Below, in pieces: positions 8,309 through 17,342 of a stretch of 64,000 nt of DNA. Under the pieces are notes generated by a model that saw only the letters and a program-made list of their open reading frames with translations, had not been told where the DNA came from and made no database searches. Position 1 is the first letter of the stretch. Each line of letters opens with the position of its first letter. Source of the DNA: Streptomyces sp. NBC_00663 (GTDB lineage: Bacteria > Actinomycetota > Actinomycetes > Streptomycetales > Streptomycetaceae). The stretch lies in the NCBI RefSeq assembly GCF_036226885.1, contig NZ_CP109027.1, positions 1,674,001-1,738,000 on the forward strand, written 5' to 3'. The position numbers and the translations under genes are program-made.

Positions 8309-9664
8309 TCAGTCGCCCCGCGAGGTCTTCGCGGGCAGTTCCTTGATCCGGACGTTGCGGAAGGACACCTGGTCGTCGGCGCCGTGGTTCTGGATGCCGA
8401 TGTGGCCCTCGCGCAGACTCCGGGCCGGATCGGTGTTGGTGAAGTCGTTGATCTTCACGCCGTTGAGCCAGACGCGGAGTCGTTCGCCCTCCACGCGGAT
8501 CTCGTACGTGTTCCACTCCCCCGGCGGATTCAGGGCGCGGTCGCGCTTCTTCGTGTCGGCGGACCGGAAGCCGTAGACGGACCCCGTCGTCTTCTCGGGT
8601 TCGTCGGTGGCGTCGATCTGGATCTCGTAGCCGTTGTTCACCGCCGACCACGGATCGTCCGAGGGCGGGAAGCCCACGAACACACCGGAGTTGTCGTCCC
8701 CGTCGGGACCTGCCATCGTCCAGTCGAGTTTCAGGGAGTACGAGGCGAAGCCCGACGCGGCGTACCAGAGCATCCCCATGCCGCCGGACGAGGTGAGCGT
8801 GCCGTCGTCGGAGAGGGTGAAGGAGCCCGGGCCGGCCTGCCGCCAGCCGTCGAGCGAGGCGACCGTACCGTCGAAGAGGGGCCGGTAGCCGTTCTCCGGA
8901 CGGCAGTCGGCGTGGGCGGCGCCGATCGCGTAGCGGATGCCGCCGGCCAGGTGCGCGCGGAACCGCGGGTCGGCGTACGACTCCTTCGTATGGCCGCCGC
9001 CCGTGTAGAAGGCGCGCCCGCCCTGGTAGTTCTGGCACCAGGCGATCGGATGGTCGCCGTTCATCGTGCCGCCGGTGTACGACGACTCGTCGAGGGAGGC
9101 GAGGACGTGGGCCCGTTCCCGGGGGTTGGAGCGGTAGTTGTACCACTCGTCGGTCCGGTTCCAGGAAGGCGCCAGCCCCGCGGTGGACGGGTGGGCGCGG
9201 TCCTCGACGGTCACCGTCGCCGGCTGGATCGCCGGATGCGACTGGAAGTAGGCGCCGGCGAGACCGCCGTAGAACTCCCAGTCGTACTCGGTGTCGGCGG
9301 CGGCGTGGATGCCGACGTAGCCACCGCCGTGCCGGATGTAGCCCTCGAAGGCCGTCTGCTGGGCGGCGTCCAGGACGTCGCCGGTCGTCGACAGGAAGAC
9401 GACCGCGTCGTAGCGGCGGAGATTGCCGAAGGTGAAGGCGCCGGAGTCCTCGGTGGCGTCGACGGTGAAGCCGTTCGTGTCGCCGATCTCCTTCAGGGCC
9501 GCGACCCCGTCCGGGATGGAGTCGTGCCGGAAGCCGGCGGTCTTGGAGAAGACCAGCACCCGTGTGCCGTCGTCGCCGCCCTGTGAGGCGGCCGGTCCGG
9601 AGACGCAGCCCAGGAGCACCGCTGCTCCCGCGACTGCCGTTGCCATGCGGCTGGTTGTACGCAT
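8309..9664 (-). CDS. ThuA-domain / 3-keto-disaccharide hydrolase-domain lipoprotein
   Basis: The 451-residue product has a lipoprotein signal (VAGAAVLLGC, lipid Cys near residue 20). A ThuA-like glutamine-amidotransferase fold spans about residues 35-255 (RVLVFSKTAGFRHDSI, GGGYVGIHAAADTEY, FYTGGGHTKESY). A DUF1080/PF06439 domain spans about 265-445 (GWRQAGPGSFTLSDDGTL, NSGVFVGFP, NGYEIQIDA, WNTYEIRVEGERLRVWLNG). PF06439 is named 3-keto-disaccharide hydrolase; such enzymes cleave glycosides already oxidised at C3. The ATG at 9662-9664 follows GAGAGG by 11 bases; an in-frame GTG at 9676 overlaps that site. It probably sits on the outer face of the membrane and works with the Gfo/Idh dehydrogenase encoded upstream. 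Confidence 0.82.
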   Translation of the reverse strand: MRTTSRMATAVAGAAVLLGCVSGPAASQGGDDGTRVLVFSKTAGFRHDSIPDGVAALKEIGDTNGFTVDATEDSGAFTFGNLRRYDAVVFLSTTGDVLDAAQQTAFEGYIRHGGGYVGIHAAADTEYDWEFYGGLAGAYFQSHPAIQPATVTVEDRAHPSTAGLAPSWNRTDEWYNYRSNPRERAHVLASLDESSYTGGTMNGDHPIAWCQNYQGGRAFYTGGGHTKESYADPRFRAHLAGGIRYAIGAAHADCRPENGYRPLFDGTVASLDGWRQAGPGSFTLSDDGTLTSSGGMGMLWYAASGFASYSLKLDWTMAGPDGDDNSGVFVGFPPSDDPWSAVNNGYEIQIDATDEPEKTTGSVYGFRSADTKKRDRALNPPGEWNTYEIRVEGERLRVWLNGVKINDFTNTDPARSLREGHIGIQNHGADDQVSFRNVRIKELPAKTSRGD

Positions 9665-9679
9665 CGCGTATCGCACCTC

Positions 9680-9899
9680 TCAATTGGTCGCGGGGCCGGT
9701 CGTGAAGGTGAAGTCGTCCACGTCGAACAGGGCTCCGTCGCCGGTGCCGCCCTTGAAGACGAGGTAGAGGGTGGTCGTGCCTCTGGGCGCGCGGGACAGG
9801 CCGGCGGTGATGTCCTGGAAGTTCTCCCAACCGCCGGTCACGGGCACGGTCGCGTTGCCGAGAAGCGGGGCCGGTTGTACGGGCGGGTGCGGTACGAAG
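9680..9899 (-). pseudogene. Orphan C-terminal CBM6-like fragment
   Basis: In the minus frame ending TGA at 9680-9682 the sequence reads as a CBM6 tail: VPVTGGWENFQDI, TTTLYLVFKGG, GALFDVDDFTF, then the stop. No start codon or ribosome site is present, and the frame runs straight into the end of the isomerase gene that stops at 9903. It looks like the last 65 or so codons of a large secreted carbohydrate-binding protein whose body was deleted. ThuA proteins with CBM6 tails exist, so it may be the residue of a second ThuA-type gene. Confidence 0.65.
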
Positions 9900-9902
9900 G
9901 GG

Positions 9903-10901
9903 TCAGTTGCCGAACGCGGCGTCGAACGAGGTCGACGGGGGCTCGAAGTCGAACCGCTTCAGATGGGCGAGTGCCTCGGGGGCGCCTTGGAGCCGGTCCA
10001 TGCCGGCGTCCTCCCACTCGACGGAGATCGGGCCGTCGTAGCCGATGGAGCGGAGCATGCGGAAGACGTCTTCCCAGGGGACGTCGCCGTGACCGGCGGA
10101 GACGAAGTCCCAGCCGCGGCGTGGGTCGCCCCAGGGCAGATGGGAGCCGAGGCGGCCGTTGCGGCCGTCGAGGCGCTTGCGGGCTTCCTTGCAGTCGACG
10201 TGGTAGACGCGGTCACGGAAGTCGTAGAGGAAACCGACCGGGTCCAGGTCCTGCCACACGAAGTGGGAGGGGTCGAAGTTGAGGCCGAAGGCGGGCCGGT
10301 GGTCAACGGCCGCCAGCGCGCGCTGGGTTGTCCAGTAGTCGTAGGCGATCTCGCTGGGGTGGACCTCGTGCGCGAAGCGGACGCCCTGGGCGTCGAAGAC
10401 GTCGAGGATCGGGTTCCAGCGGGTGGCGAAGTCCTCGTAACCGCGCTCGATCATCGCCTCGGGGGCGGGCGGGAACATGGCGACCAGGTGCCAGATGGCG
10501 GAGCCGGTGAAGCCGATGACGGTGTCGACGCCGAGGGCGGACGCGGCGCGCGCGGTGTCCTTCATCCGGGCCGCCGCCCGCTGCCGTACCCCTTCCGGGT
10601 CGCCGTCGCCCCATACCTCGCCCGGCAGGATCGCCTGGTGGCGTTCGTCGATGATGGCGTCGCAGACGGCCTGGCCGACGAGATGGTTGGAGATCGCCCA
10701 GCACTTCAGGCCGTATTTTTCCAGGAGTTGATGACGGGAGGGCACATAGCCGGGATCGGCGAGGGCCTTGTCGACCTCGAAGTGGTCGCCCCAGCAGGCG
10801 AGTTCGAGACCGTCGTAGCCGAAGTCCCGGGCCAGGCGGCAGACCTCCTCCAGGGGGAGGTCCGCCCACTGGCCGGTGAAGAGCGTGAACTGACGTGACA
10901 T
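9903..10901 (-). CDS. Sugar phosphate isomerase/epimerase (hydroxypyruvate isomerase-like TIM barrel)
   Basis: The cytoplasmic TIM barrel has 332 residues with [18 protein letters not shown] and [13 protein letters not shown] motifs, [17 protein letters not shown] and [10 protein letters not shown]. The Glu, Asp, His and Glu residues in these motifs form the expected divalent-metal site. Such proteins isomerise or epimerise sugars and often follow Gfo/Idh dehydrogenases. The ATG at 10899-10901 follows GAGGAGG and is 14 bases from the stop of the dehydrogenase gene, indicating an operon. The stop is followed directly by the CBM6 remnant, which suggests that a deletion ended here. Confidence 0.85.
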   Translation of the reverse strand: MSRQFTLFTGQWADLPLEEVCRLARDFGYDGLELACWGDHFEVDKALADPGYVPSRHQLLEKYGLKCWAISNHLVGQAVCDAIIDERHQAILPGEVWGDGDPEGVRQRAAARMKDTARAASALGVDTVIGFTGSAIWHLVAMFPPAPEAMIERGYEDFATRWNPILDVFDAQGVRFAHEVHPSEIAYDYWTTQRALAAVDHRPAFGLNFDPSHFVWQDLDPVGFLYDFRDRVYHVDCKEARKRLDGRNGRLGSHLPWGDPRRGWDFVSAGHGDVPWEDVFRMLRSIGYDGPISVEWEDAGMDRLQGAPEALAHLKRFDFEPPSTSFDAAFGN

Positions 10902-10915
10902 CTCGGAGACCCTCC

Positions 10916-12118
10916 TCAGACGACGACGGGCGTGTAGACGGAGTTCTTCTCGGCGCTCTCCTCCACCGCGGCCAGCACCCGCTGAACCTGGAGACCGTCG
11001 GCGAACGACGGGTCGGGGCGGCGGCCTTCGGCGACGGCCCGGACGAGGTCGCGGGCCTGGTGGACGAAGGTGTGCTCGTAGCCGAGGCCGTGTCCGGGCG
11101 GCCACCAGGCGTCCAGGTAGGGGTGGTCGGGTTCGGTGACGAGGATGCGGCGGAAACCGGCGTGCGTGCCGGGCTCGGTGCCGTCGTGGTACGAGAGTTC
11201 GTTGAGACGTTCCAGGTCGAAGGCCAACGAGCCGTGCTCCCCGTTGAGTTCGATACGCAGGGCGTTCTTGCGGCCGGTGGCGTAACGGGTCGCCTCGAAG
11301 GAGGCGAGGGCGCCGGAGGTGAAGCGGCCGGTGAACAGGGCGGCGTCATCGACGGTGACCGGGCCGGTGCCTGAGGCCGGGACGGCCGACAGGCCCTTCA
11401 CCGCGCCCGCCGACAGGGGCCGTTCGCGGATGAAGGTCTCCGTCAGGGCGGACACCCCGGCCAGCCGCTCCCCCGCCAGGTACTGGGCGAGGTCGACGAT
11501 GTGGGCACCGAGGTCGCCGAGCGCGCCCGAACCGGCAAGCTCCTTGCGCAGTCGCCAGGTGAGCGGGAACTCCGGGTCCACGAGCCAGTCCTGAAGGTAC
11601 GTCACCCGCACATGCCGCAGGGTGCCGAGCCGGTCCTCGGCGACCATGTTCCGGGCGAGGGCGGTCGCGGGCACCCGGCGGTAGTTGAAGCCGACCATCG
11701 CCAACTGGCCGCGGCCGTAGGCCTCCTCGGCGGCCTCCGCCATCGCCGAGGCTTCCTCGACCGTGTTGGCGAGGGGCTTCTCGCACAGCACGTGCTTGCC
11801 CGCGGCCAGCGCGGCGATCGCGATCTCGGCATGGCTGTCGCCCGGGGTGCAGATGTCGACGAGGTCGACGTCGTCCCGGGCGATCAGCGCACGCCAGTCG
11901 GTCTCGGCCGCCGCCCAGCCGTGCCGGTCGGCCGCCGCCCGCACGGCGTCCGGGTCGCGCCCGCAGATCGCGGCCAGCACCGGCCGCCTGGGCAGGTCGA
12001 AGACGCGCCCCACGGTGCGCCAGCCCTGGGAGTGCGCGGCGCCCATGAAGGCGTAGCCGACCATGCCCACCCGGAGCGGCGGCTTCTCGCCCCCTTCTGA
12101 CTGCTGCGGCTGTGCCAT
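10916..12118 (-). CDS. Gfo/Idh/MocA-family oxidoreductase
   Basis: The product is 400 residues. An N-terminal Rossmann domain ([40 protein letters not shown], with the family Lys in EKP) is followed by the alpha/beta substrate domain ([15 protein letters not shown], DxxxH type). It is expected to oxidise or reduce a sugar or glycoside with NAD(P). With the downstream isomerase and the ThuA/3-keto hydrolase it fits C3 oxidation of an imported glycoside. The ATG at 12116-12118 is 9 bases after GAGGAGG; the in-frame TTG at 12124 is too close. A hairpin separates it from the preceding binding-protein gene. Confidence 0.88.
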   Translation of the reverse strand: MAQPQQSEGGEKPPLRVGMVGYAFMGAAHSQGWRTVGRVFDLPRRPVLAAICGRDPDAVRAAADRHGWAAAETDWRALIARDDVDLVDICTPGDSHAEIAIAALAAGKHVLCEKPLANTVEEASAMAEAAEEAYGRGQLAMVGFNYRRVPATALARNMVAEDRLGTLRHVRVTYLQDWLVDPEFPLTWRLRKELAGSGALGDLGAHIVDLAQYLAGERLAGVSALTETFIRERPLSAGAVKGLSAVPASGTGPVTVDDAALFTGRFTSGALASFEATRYATGRKNALRIELNGEHGSLAFDLERLNELSYHDGTEPGTHAGFRRILVTEPDHPYLDAWWPPGHGLGYEHTFVHQARDLVRAVAEGRRPDPSFADGLQVQRVLAAVEESAEKNSVYTPVVV

Positions 12119-12165
12119 GCGCAATGTCCTCCTCGTCGTCGTGGCGCGGTGGGGGGGTGCGACCC

Positions 12166-12194
12166 GCCCGACGGGCCGGTGCGGCTCGTCGGGC
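12166..12194 (-). terminator. Hairpin between the binding-protein and dehydrogenase genes
   Basis: GCCCGACGGGCC (12166-12177) and GGCTCGTCGGGC (12183-12194) form a 12-bp stem with one G-T pair and a 5-base loop. It lies just after the stop of the binding-protein gene. It probably stabilises the upstream messenger or attenuates readthrough, giving more binding protein than enzyme. Confidence 0.6.
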
Positions 12195-12202
12195 AGGACG
12201 GC

Positions 12203-13240
12203 TCACTTGAAGCCGGTGGACATGTACTGGTCGACGTTGGTCTTGTCGACGACGGCCGAGTAGAGGGTGATCGAGGCCGGGATCTCGAACTCGGCGAGGC
12301 CGCCGACGCCCTTGCTCTGGCCGAGGGCGCGGGCCAGGTCGATCGCGGAGGCGGCCATGGTCGGCGGGTACAGGACGGTCGCCTTCAGGACACCGTCGTC
12401 CTGCTTGATGGCCTGGAACGCGGACAGGGCGCCTGCGCCGCCGACCATCAGGAAGTCGTCGCGCCCGGCCTGCTCGATGGCCCTGAGCGCGCCCACGCCC
12501 TGGTCGTCGTCGTGGTTCCACAGCGCGTCGAACTTCGACTGCGCCTGGAGGAGTTGGGCCATCTTGGCCTGCCCGGACTCCACGGTGAACTCGGCGGCCT
12601 GCCGGGCGACCTTCTTGATGTTGGGGTAGTTCTTCAGGGCGTCGTCGAAGCCCTTGGTGCGCTGCTGGGTCAGCTCCAGGTTGTCGAGACCGGCCAGCTC
12701 GATGACCCGGGCGTCGGACTTCCCCTTGAGCTTCTCGCCGATGTAGTGCCCGGCGTTGAGGCCCATGCCGTAGTTGTCGCCGCCGATCCAGCAGCGGTAG
12801 GCCTGCGGGGAGTTGAAGATCCGGTCGAGGTTGATGACCGGTATTCCGGCGCGCATCGCCTTGAGGCCGACCTGGGTGAGGGCCTTGCCGTCGGCGGGCA
12901 GCACCACCAGGACGTCGACCTTCTTGTTGATGAGGGTCTCGATCTGGCCGATCTGGGCGGCGGTGTCGTTGGAGCCCTCGGTGATCTCCAGGGTCACGTC
13001 CGAGTACTTCTTCCCCCGGCTCTTGGCGTTGTCGTTGATGGCGTTGAGCCAGCCGTGGTCGGCCTGCGGGCCGGCGAAGCCGATGGTGACCTGCTTGCCG
13101 GGCTTGTCGTCCGCGGCGGGCTGGTCGTTCGCGGACGGTTCGTCGTCGGAGTCGTTACTCGTGCAACCCGCGAGGACGGCACCCGCGGAAACGGCGGCGG
13201 CCCCGAAGAGCAGTCCTCTGCGTGTGGGGAGCTGTGTCAT
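12203..13240 (-). CDS. Sugar ABC transporter substrate-binding lipoprotein (ribose/galactose type)
   Basis: The product is 345 residues. The N-terminus has Arg pairs, a hydrophobic stretch and a lipobox (SAGAVLAGC, lipid Cys near residue 26), then a Ser/Asp-rich tether and a periplasmic-binding-protein type I fold (TIGFAGPQADHGWLNAINDN, VDVLVVLPADGKAL, DALWNHDDDQGVGALRAI). It captures a sugar at the membrane face and hands it to the permease encoded upstream. It is the third gene of a ROK/ATPase/permease/binding-protein order. The ligand cannot be read from sequence; the downstream genes suggest a glycoside or keto-sugar. Confidence 0.9.
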   Translation of the reverse strand: MTQLPTRRGLLFGAAAVSAGAVLAGCTSNDSDDEPSANDQPAADDKPGKQVTIGFAGPQADHGWLNAINDNAKSRGKKYSDVTLEITEGSNDTAAQIGQIETLINKKVDVLVVLPADGKALTQVGLKAMRAGIPVINLDRIFNSPQAYRCWIGGDNYGMGLNAGHYIGEKLKGKSDARVIELAGLDNLELTQQRTKGFDDALKNYPNIKKVARQAAEFTVESGQAKMAQLLQAQSKFDALWNHDDDQGVGALRAIEQAGRDDFLMVGGAGALSAFQAIKQDDGVLKATVLYPPTMAASAIDLARALGQSKGVGGLAEFEIPASITLYSAVVDKTNVDQYMSTGFK

Positions 13241-13289
13241 GGCGGTGAACCCTTTCCTCAGGTCGTGCTGAGCGGGAGCGGTACGACCC

Positions 13290-14309
13290 TCAGGTCGTGC
13301 TTGCGGTACGGCGCTGGACCAGCACGGCGGCGACGATGATCGCGCCCTTGGCGATCTGCTGGACGTCGCTCTGCAGGTTGTTCAGGGCGAAGATGTTGGT
13401 GATCGTGGTAAAGATCAGCACGCCGAGCACGGAGCCGGTGATGGTGCCCCGGCCGCCGCTGAGCAGCGTGCCGCCGATGATCGCGGCGGCGATCGCGTCC
13501 AGCTCGTAGAGGTTGCCGTTGGTGTTCTGGCCCGAGCCGGACAGGATGATCAGCAGGAAGGCGGCGATGCCGCAGCACAGCCCGGACAGCAGGTAGAGGT
13601 AGAGGCGCTGGCGGCGCACGTCGATGCCGGCGAGGCGGGCGGCCTCCGCGTTGCCGCCGACCGCGACCGTGCGGCGGCCGAAGGTGGTGCGGTTGAGGAC
13701 CAGCCAGCCGATGACGGTGACGACGGCGAAGACCATGACGAGCGGCGGGACTCCGAGGACGTACGCGTCGCGCAGGCCGAGGTCGAGGACGCTGTCGACG
13801 GTGACGATCTGCGTCTTGCCGTCGGTGATCTGCAACGCGAGGCCCCGCGCCGAGGCGAGCATGGCGAGGGTGGCGATGAACGGGACCATCCCGCCGTACG
13901 CGATGAGCAGTCCGTTGACCAGGCCGCAGCCGAGGCCGACCAGCACCGCGGTCAGGAGGATGCCGCCGAAGCCGTACTCCTGGGTGGCGACGGTGGTCGC
14001 CCAGACGGAGGAGAGGGCGACGATCGCGCCGACGGACAGGTCGATCCCGCCCGACATGATCACGAAGGTCATGCCGACCGTGACGACACCGATCACGGAG
14101 GCCTGGGTGAGGACGAGTTGGAGGTTGCGGGTGTCGAGGAACTCGTCGGGTTTGGTGATTCCGCCGACCAGGATCAGCGCGGCGAGGACACCGAGCAGCG
14201 AGAGGGTGCGGACGTCGGCGTGCGCGAACAGGCCGCGCCACACGGGGGATTGACCGGCCGACGGCACCTTGTGGGTGTTGTCCCGCGGTGGGGAGGCATG
14301 CTGCGTCAT
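13290..14309 (-). CDS. Sugar ABC transporter permease (RbsC-like)
   Basis: The product is 339 residues with about eight to ten hydrophobic segments and the RbsC-family motif GGIDLSVGAIVALSSV. Near the C-terminus is AAAIIGGTLLSGGRGTITGSVLGVL, which is conserved in this permease family. It forms the membrane channel with the ATPase encoded just upstream. Its ATG overlaps the ATPase stop by four bases (ATGA), showing translational coupling. Confidence 0.92.
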   Translation of the reverse strand: MTQHASPPRDNTHKVPSAGQSPVWRGLFAHADVRTLSLLGVLAALILVGGITKPDEFLDTRNLQLVLTQASVIGVVTVGMTFVIMSGGIDLSVGAIVALSSVWATTVATQEYGFGGILLTAVLVGLGCGLVNGLLIAYGGMVPFIATLAMLASARGLALQITDGKTQIVTVDSVLDLGLRDAYVLGVPPLVMVFAVVTVIGWLVLNRTTFGRRTVAVGGNAEAARLAGIDVRRQRLYLYLLSGLCCGIAAFLLIILSGSGQNTNGNLYELDAIAAAIIGGTLLSGGRGTITGSVLGVLIFTTITNIFALNNLQSDVQQIAKGAIIVAAVLVQRRTASTT

Positions 14310-15823
14310 GACGCCGGGCTTCCTTCCATGACGAGGTCGAGTACGCGGTGTTCGTCGAGTTCGCGGGCGGGCGCGGTGTGGATGACGCGCCCTTCACGGA
14401 GCACGAGGACGCGGTCGGCGAGACCGAGCACCTCGGGGACCTCGCTGGAGACCAGCAGCACGGCGAGGCCCTCGTCGGCGAGGCGGCGGATGACCGCGTA
14501 CAGCTCGGCGCGGGCGCCGACGTCGACGCCGCGGGTCGGCTCGTCGAGCAGCAGTACCCGGCAGCCGCGCAGGAGCCAGCGGGCGAGGACGGCCTTCTGC
14601 TGGTTGCCGCCAGACAGGGTGCGGACCGGCGCGGAGGGGTTGTCGGGGCGCAGCGACAGTTCGCGCGTGGCCGCCCGGGCAGCGCCCCGCTCCGCGCTCC
14701 GGTCGAGCCAACCGCCGTGCGAGAAGCGGGATATGGAGGAGACGGAGACGTTGCGGGTGACGGACTCCAGCATGAGCAGTGCCTGCGCCTTGCGTTCCTC
14801 GGGGGCGAGCCCGAGTCCGGCCCGGACGGCGGCCCGCACGCTCCCGGTCCGCAACGGCCGTCCGTCGACGCTCACTTGACCGGCCGACGGCTTCCGGGCC
14901 CCGTAGATCGTCTCCAGGATCTCGGAGCGCCCCGAGCCGACCAGTCCGGCGAGCCCGACGATCTCCCCCGGGTGCACGGTGAGGTCGAGGGGCTCGAACT
15001 CGCCGTCCCGCGCGAGCCCCCGTACCTCCAGGACCGATGTGCCCTCGGGAGTCGAGACGGGCCGGTCCGGGAACACGTACTCGACGTTCCGCCCGGTCAT
15101 CATCGCGACGACGTCACGCGTCGGCGTGGTCTTGGCGGGCAGCCCGCCGGCGACCGCCCGGCCGTCCTTCAGCACGGTCACCCGGTCGCCGATGCGCCGG
15201 ATCTCCTCCAGCCGGTGGGAGATGTAGACGACGGCGACGCCGTCGGCGGTCAGATCGCCGACGATGCGGAAGAGGTTGTCGACCTCGTCCGGGTCGAGGG
15301 CGGCGGAGGGCTCGTCCATGACGATGAGCCGTACGTCGTGGGAGAGGGCCCGCGCCATCGACACGATCTGCTGCTGGGCCGCGGACAACTCGCCGACCAG
15401 GCGCGCCGGATCGATCTCCGGGTGCCCGAGTCGATTGAGCAGCTGGGCCGTTGAAGCCCGCGCGCTGCGCCGTCGTACGACAAAACCGGCAGCCGTCGGC
15501 TCGTGGCCGAGGTGGACGTTCTCGGCCACGGACAGATGCTCCACCAGATCGAGTTCCTGGTAGATGGTGGCGATGCCGAGGCGCATGGCGGCGATGGGCG
15601 AGCGCAGGGTGACCGGTTCACCGCGCCAGTTGATGACCCCGTCGTCGGGCTGGTGGGCGCCGGCGAGGACCTTGATGAGGGTGGACTTTCCGGCCCCGTT
15701 CTGGCCGAGCAGGCAGTGCACCTCACCGGCCTGGACCTCCAGGTCGACGCCGTCGAGGGCGCGGACGCCGGGGAACGACTTGGTGATTCCGGACATGCTG
15801 AGCAGCGGTGGTTCTGGTGCCAT
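14306..15823 (-). CDS. Sugar ABC transporter ATP-binding protein (RbsA-like, two nucleotide domains)
   Basis: The 505-residue product has two ABC domains. The first has Walker A GQNGAGKST and Walker B LIVMDEPSAAL with a relaxed signature (ELSAAQQQIVSMARAL). The second has the degenerate P-loop GLVGSGRSE, the signature LSGGNQQKAVLARWLL and LLLDEPTRGVD. This is the standard RbsA/MglA arrangement. The ATG at 15821-15823 follows AAGGGGA; the 30 extra upstream codons in the open frame are Pro-rich and unlike the family. A G-rich 144-bp spacer separates it from the ROK gene. Confidence 0.92.
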   Translation of the reverse strand: MAPEPPLLSMSGITKSFPGVRALDGVDLEVQAGEVHCLLGQNGAGKSTLIKVLAGAHQPDDGVINWRGEPVTLRSPIAAMRLGIATIYQELDLVEHLSVAENVHLGHEPTAAGFVVRRRSARASTAQLLNRLGHPEIDPARLVGELSAAQQQIVSMARALSHDVRLIVMDEPSAALDPDEVDNLFRIVGDLTADGVAVVYISHRLEEIRRIGDRVTVLKDGRAVAGGLPAKTTPTRDVVAMMTGRNVEYVFPDRPVSTPEGTSVLEVRGLARDGEFEPLDLTVHPGEIVGLAGLVGSGRSEILETIYGARKPSAGQVSVDGRPLRTGSVRAAVRAGLGLAPEERKAQALLMLESVTRNVSVSSISRFSHGGWLDRSAERGAARAATRELSLRPDNPSAPVRTLSGGNQQKAVLARWLLRGCRVLLLDEPTRGVDVGARAELYAVIRRLADEGLAVLLVSSEVPEVLGLADRVLVLREGRVIHTAPARELDEHRVLDLVMEGSPAS

Positions 15824-15967
15824 GAGGTCCCCTTGGCGGGCGTGCGGGCCGGTTTCAGGGCAGGGCGGGGCAGCGAGTGGCGGGGCAGGGTGGAGCAGTG
15901 GCTGGCGTGGCAATGGCTGTCGGGGCAGGGCGAGGCAGCGCGTCGTACCGAGAGGCGGCGAAGTGGA

Positions 15968-17149
15968 TTACGCGGGCGAGAACAGGTGGTCGCTGATCAG
16001 TCGGGCCGCGCCGATGACTCCGGCGGTGGGACCCAACTCCCCCAGAACAATGGGCAGGTTGCCGGTCGCGAGAGGCAGCGACTGGCGGTAGACCTGGGTG
16101 CGGATCGCGGCGAGCAGGGTGTGGCCGAGACCGGTCACCCCACCGCCGATCACCACCAGGCCGGGGTTGAAGAAGCTGACCAGGCCGGCGATGACCTGGC
16201 CGGTGTGGTTGCCGCCCTCGCGGATCAGGTCGAGGGCGGTGGCGTCACCGGCGGCGGCCGCGGCGGCGACGTCGACGGCGCTGAGACCACCGTTCGCCGT
16301 CAGGCGGCTCGCCAGTTCGTCCGACAGCCCCTGCTGGGCCGCCTCGACGGCGTCCCGGGCGAGGGCCGCCCCGCTGAAGTGGGCTTCCAGACAGCCCCGG
16401 TTGCCGCAGGCGCACGGACGCCCGTCGGGTACGGCCTGGATGTGCCCGATGTCGCCGGCGCTGCCGGTGACACCGCGGTGGACGTTGCCGCCGACGACGA
16501 TGCCGCAGCCGATACCGGTGCCGATCTTGACGCAGAGGAAGTCGCCCACGGAACGGGCGACGCCCGCGTGCTGCTCCCCCATCGCCATCAGGTTCACGTC
16601 GTTGTCGACCATCACCGGACAGCCGAGTTCCTGACTGAGCGCCTCCCGCACCGGAAAACCGTCCCAGCCCGGCATGATCGGCGGCGCCACCGGAACACCC
16701 TCGGGGAAACGGACCGGACCCGGAACACCGATCCCGGCACCGTCGAAACCCTCCGCGAGCCCCGTCGCCCGCAACTTGGCGGCCATCGCCAGCACCTGCT
16801 CGAAGACCGCGACCGGCCCCTCACGCACGTCCATCGGCTGGTTCAGATGGCCGAGGATCTCCAGTTCGGCGTTGGTGACGGCGACGTCGACCGAGGTCGC
16901 GCCGATGTCCACGCCGAGGAAGCGGAGCCCGGGGTTGAGCCGGATGTTGTGGGAGCGACGGCCACCGCGCGAGGCGGCGAGTCCGTCGGCCACGACCAGG
17001 CCCGTCTCCAGCAGCCGGTCCACCTCCACGGCCAGCTTGGACCGCGACAGGTCGACCTGATCGCCCAGCTGCGCACGGGAGTTGGGACCCCCGTCGCGCA
17101 ACAGCTTGAGCAGCCGGGCCTGATGCGCGTTCGCGGGACGTGCCGTCAT
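15968..17149 (-). CDS. ROK-family transcriptional regulator
   Basis: An N-terminal winged helix-turn-helix (about residues 10-65, LLRDGGPNSRAQLGDQVDLSRSKL-like) precedes a ROK sugar-kinase-like domain (GVDIGATSVDVAV; GTGIGCGIVVGG). The zinc motif is CACGNRGCLEAH. ROK proteins of this layout repress sugar genes until a sugar binds. It lies upstream of, and on the same strand as, the ABC operon it probably controls. The ATG at 17147-17149 gives 393 residues; an in-frame GTG at 17158 is an alternative. The promoter lies in the gap shared with the divergent LtrA-family gene. Confidence 0.88.
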   Translation of the reverse strand: MTARPANAHQARLLKLLRDGGPNSRAQLGDQVDLSRSKLAVEVDRLLETGLVVADGLAASRGGRRSHNIRLNPGLRFLGVDIGATSVDVAVTNAELEILGHLNQPMDVREGPVAVFEQVLAMAAKLRATGLAEGFDGAGIGVPGPVRFPEGVPVAPPIMPGWDGFPVREALSQELGCPVMVDNDVNLMAMGEQHAGVARSVGDFLCVKIGTGIGCGIVVGGNVHRGVTGSAGDIGHIQAVPDGRPCACGNRGCLEAHFSGAALARDAVEAAQQGLSDELASRLTANGGLSAVDVAAAAAAGDATALDLIREGGNHTGQVIAGLVSFFNPGLVVIGGGVTGLGHTLLAAIRTQVYRQSLPLATGNLPIVLGELGPTAGVIGAARLISDHLFSPA

Positions 17150-17342
17150 ACGTCTCACATGCCCCTCCCCGCCTGGATCGGCCGCCAACTGTCGGGCTTT
17201 CGAGGGGAACGTAGCAGTGACCGCCGAACCTGGGAAGAAGCTGTGCACGAGTTACCGGCGACTTTTCCCACTCGCAGGACAAAGACCGGAGTCATGCCGC
17301 GCTCCCCATACGATCTGATCAACGTCGACACAGGGGGACCAC

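Noticed and set aside
15840..15960. G-rich GGGGCAGGG repeats between the ROK and ABC ATPase genes, considered as an RNA element
   Set aside because: Irregular spacing and no stable conserved fold. It is best seen as low-complexity intergenic sequence.
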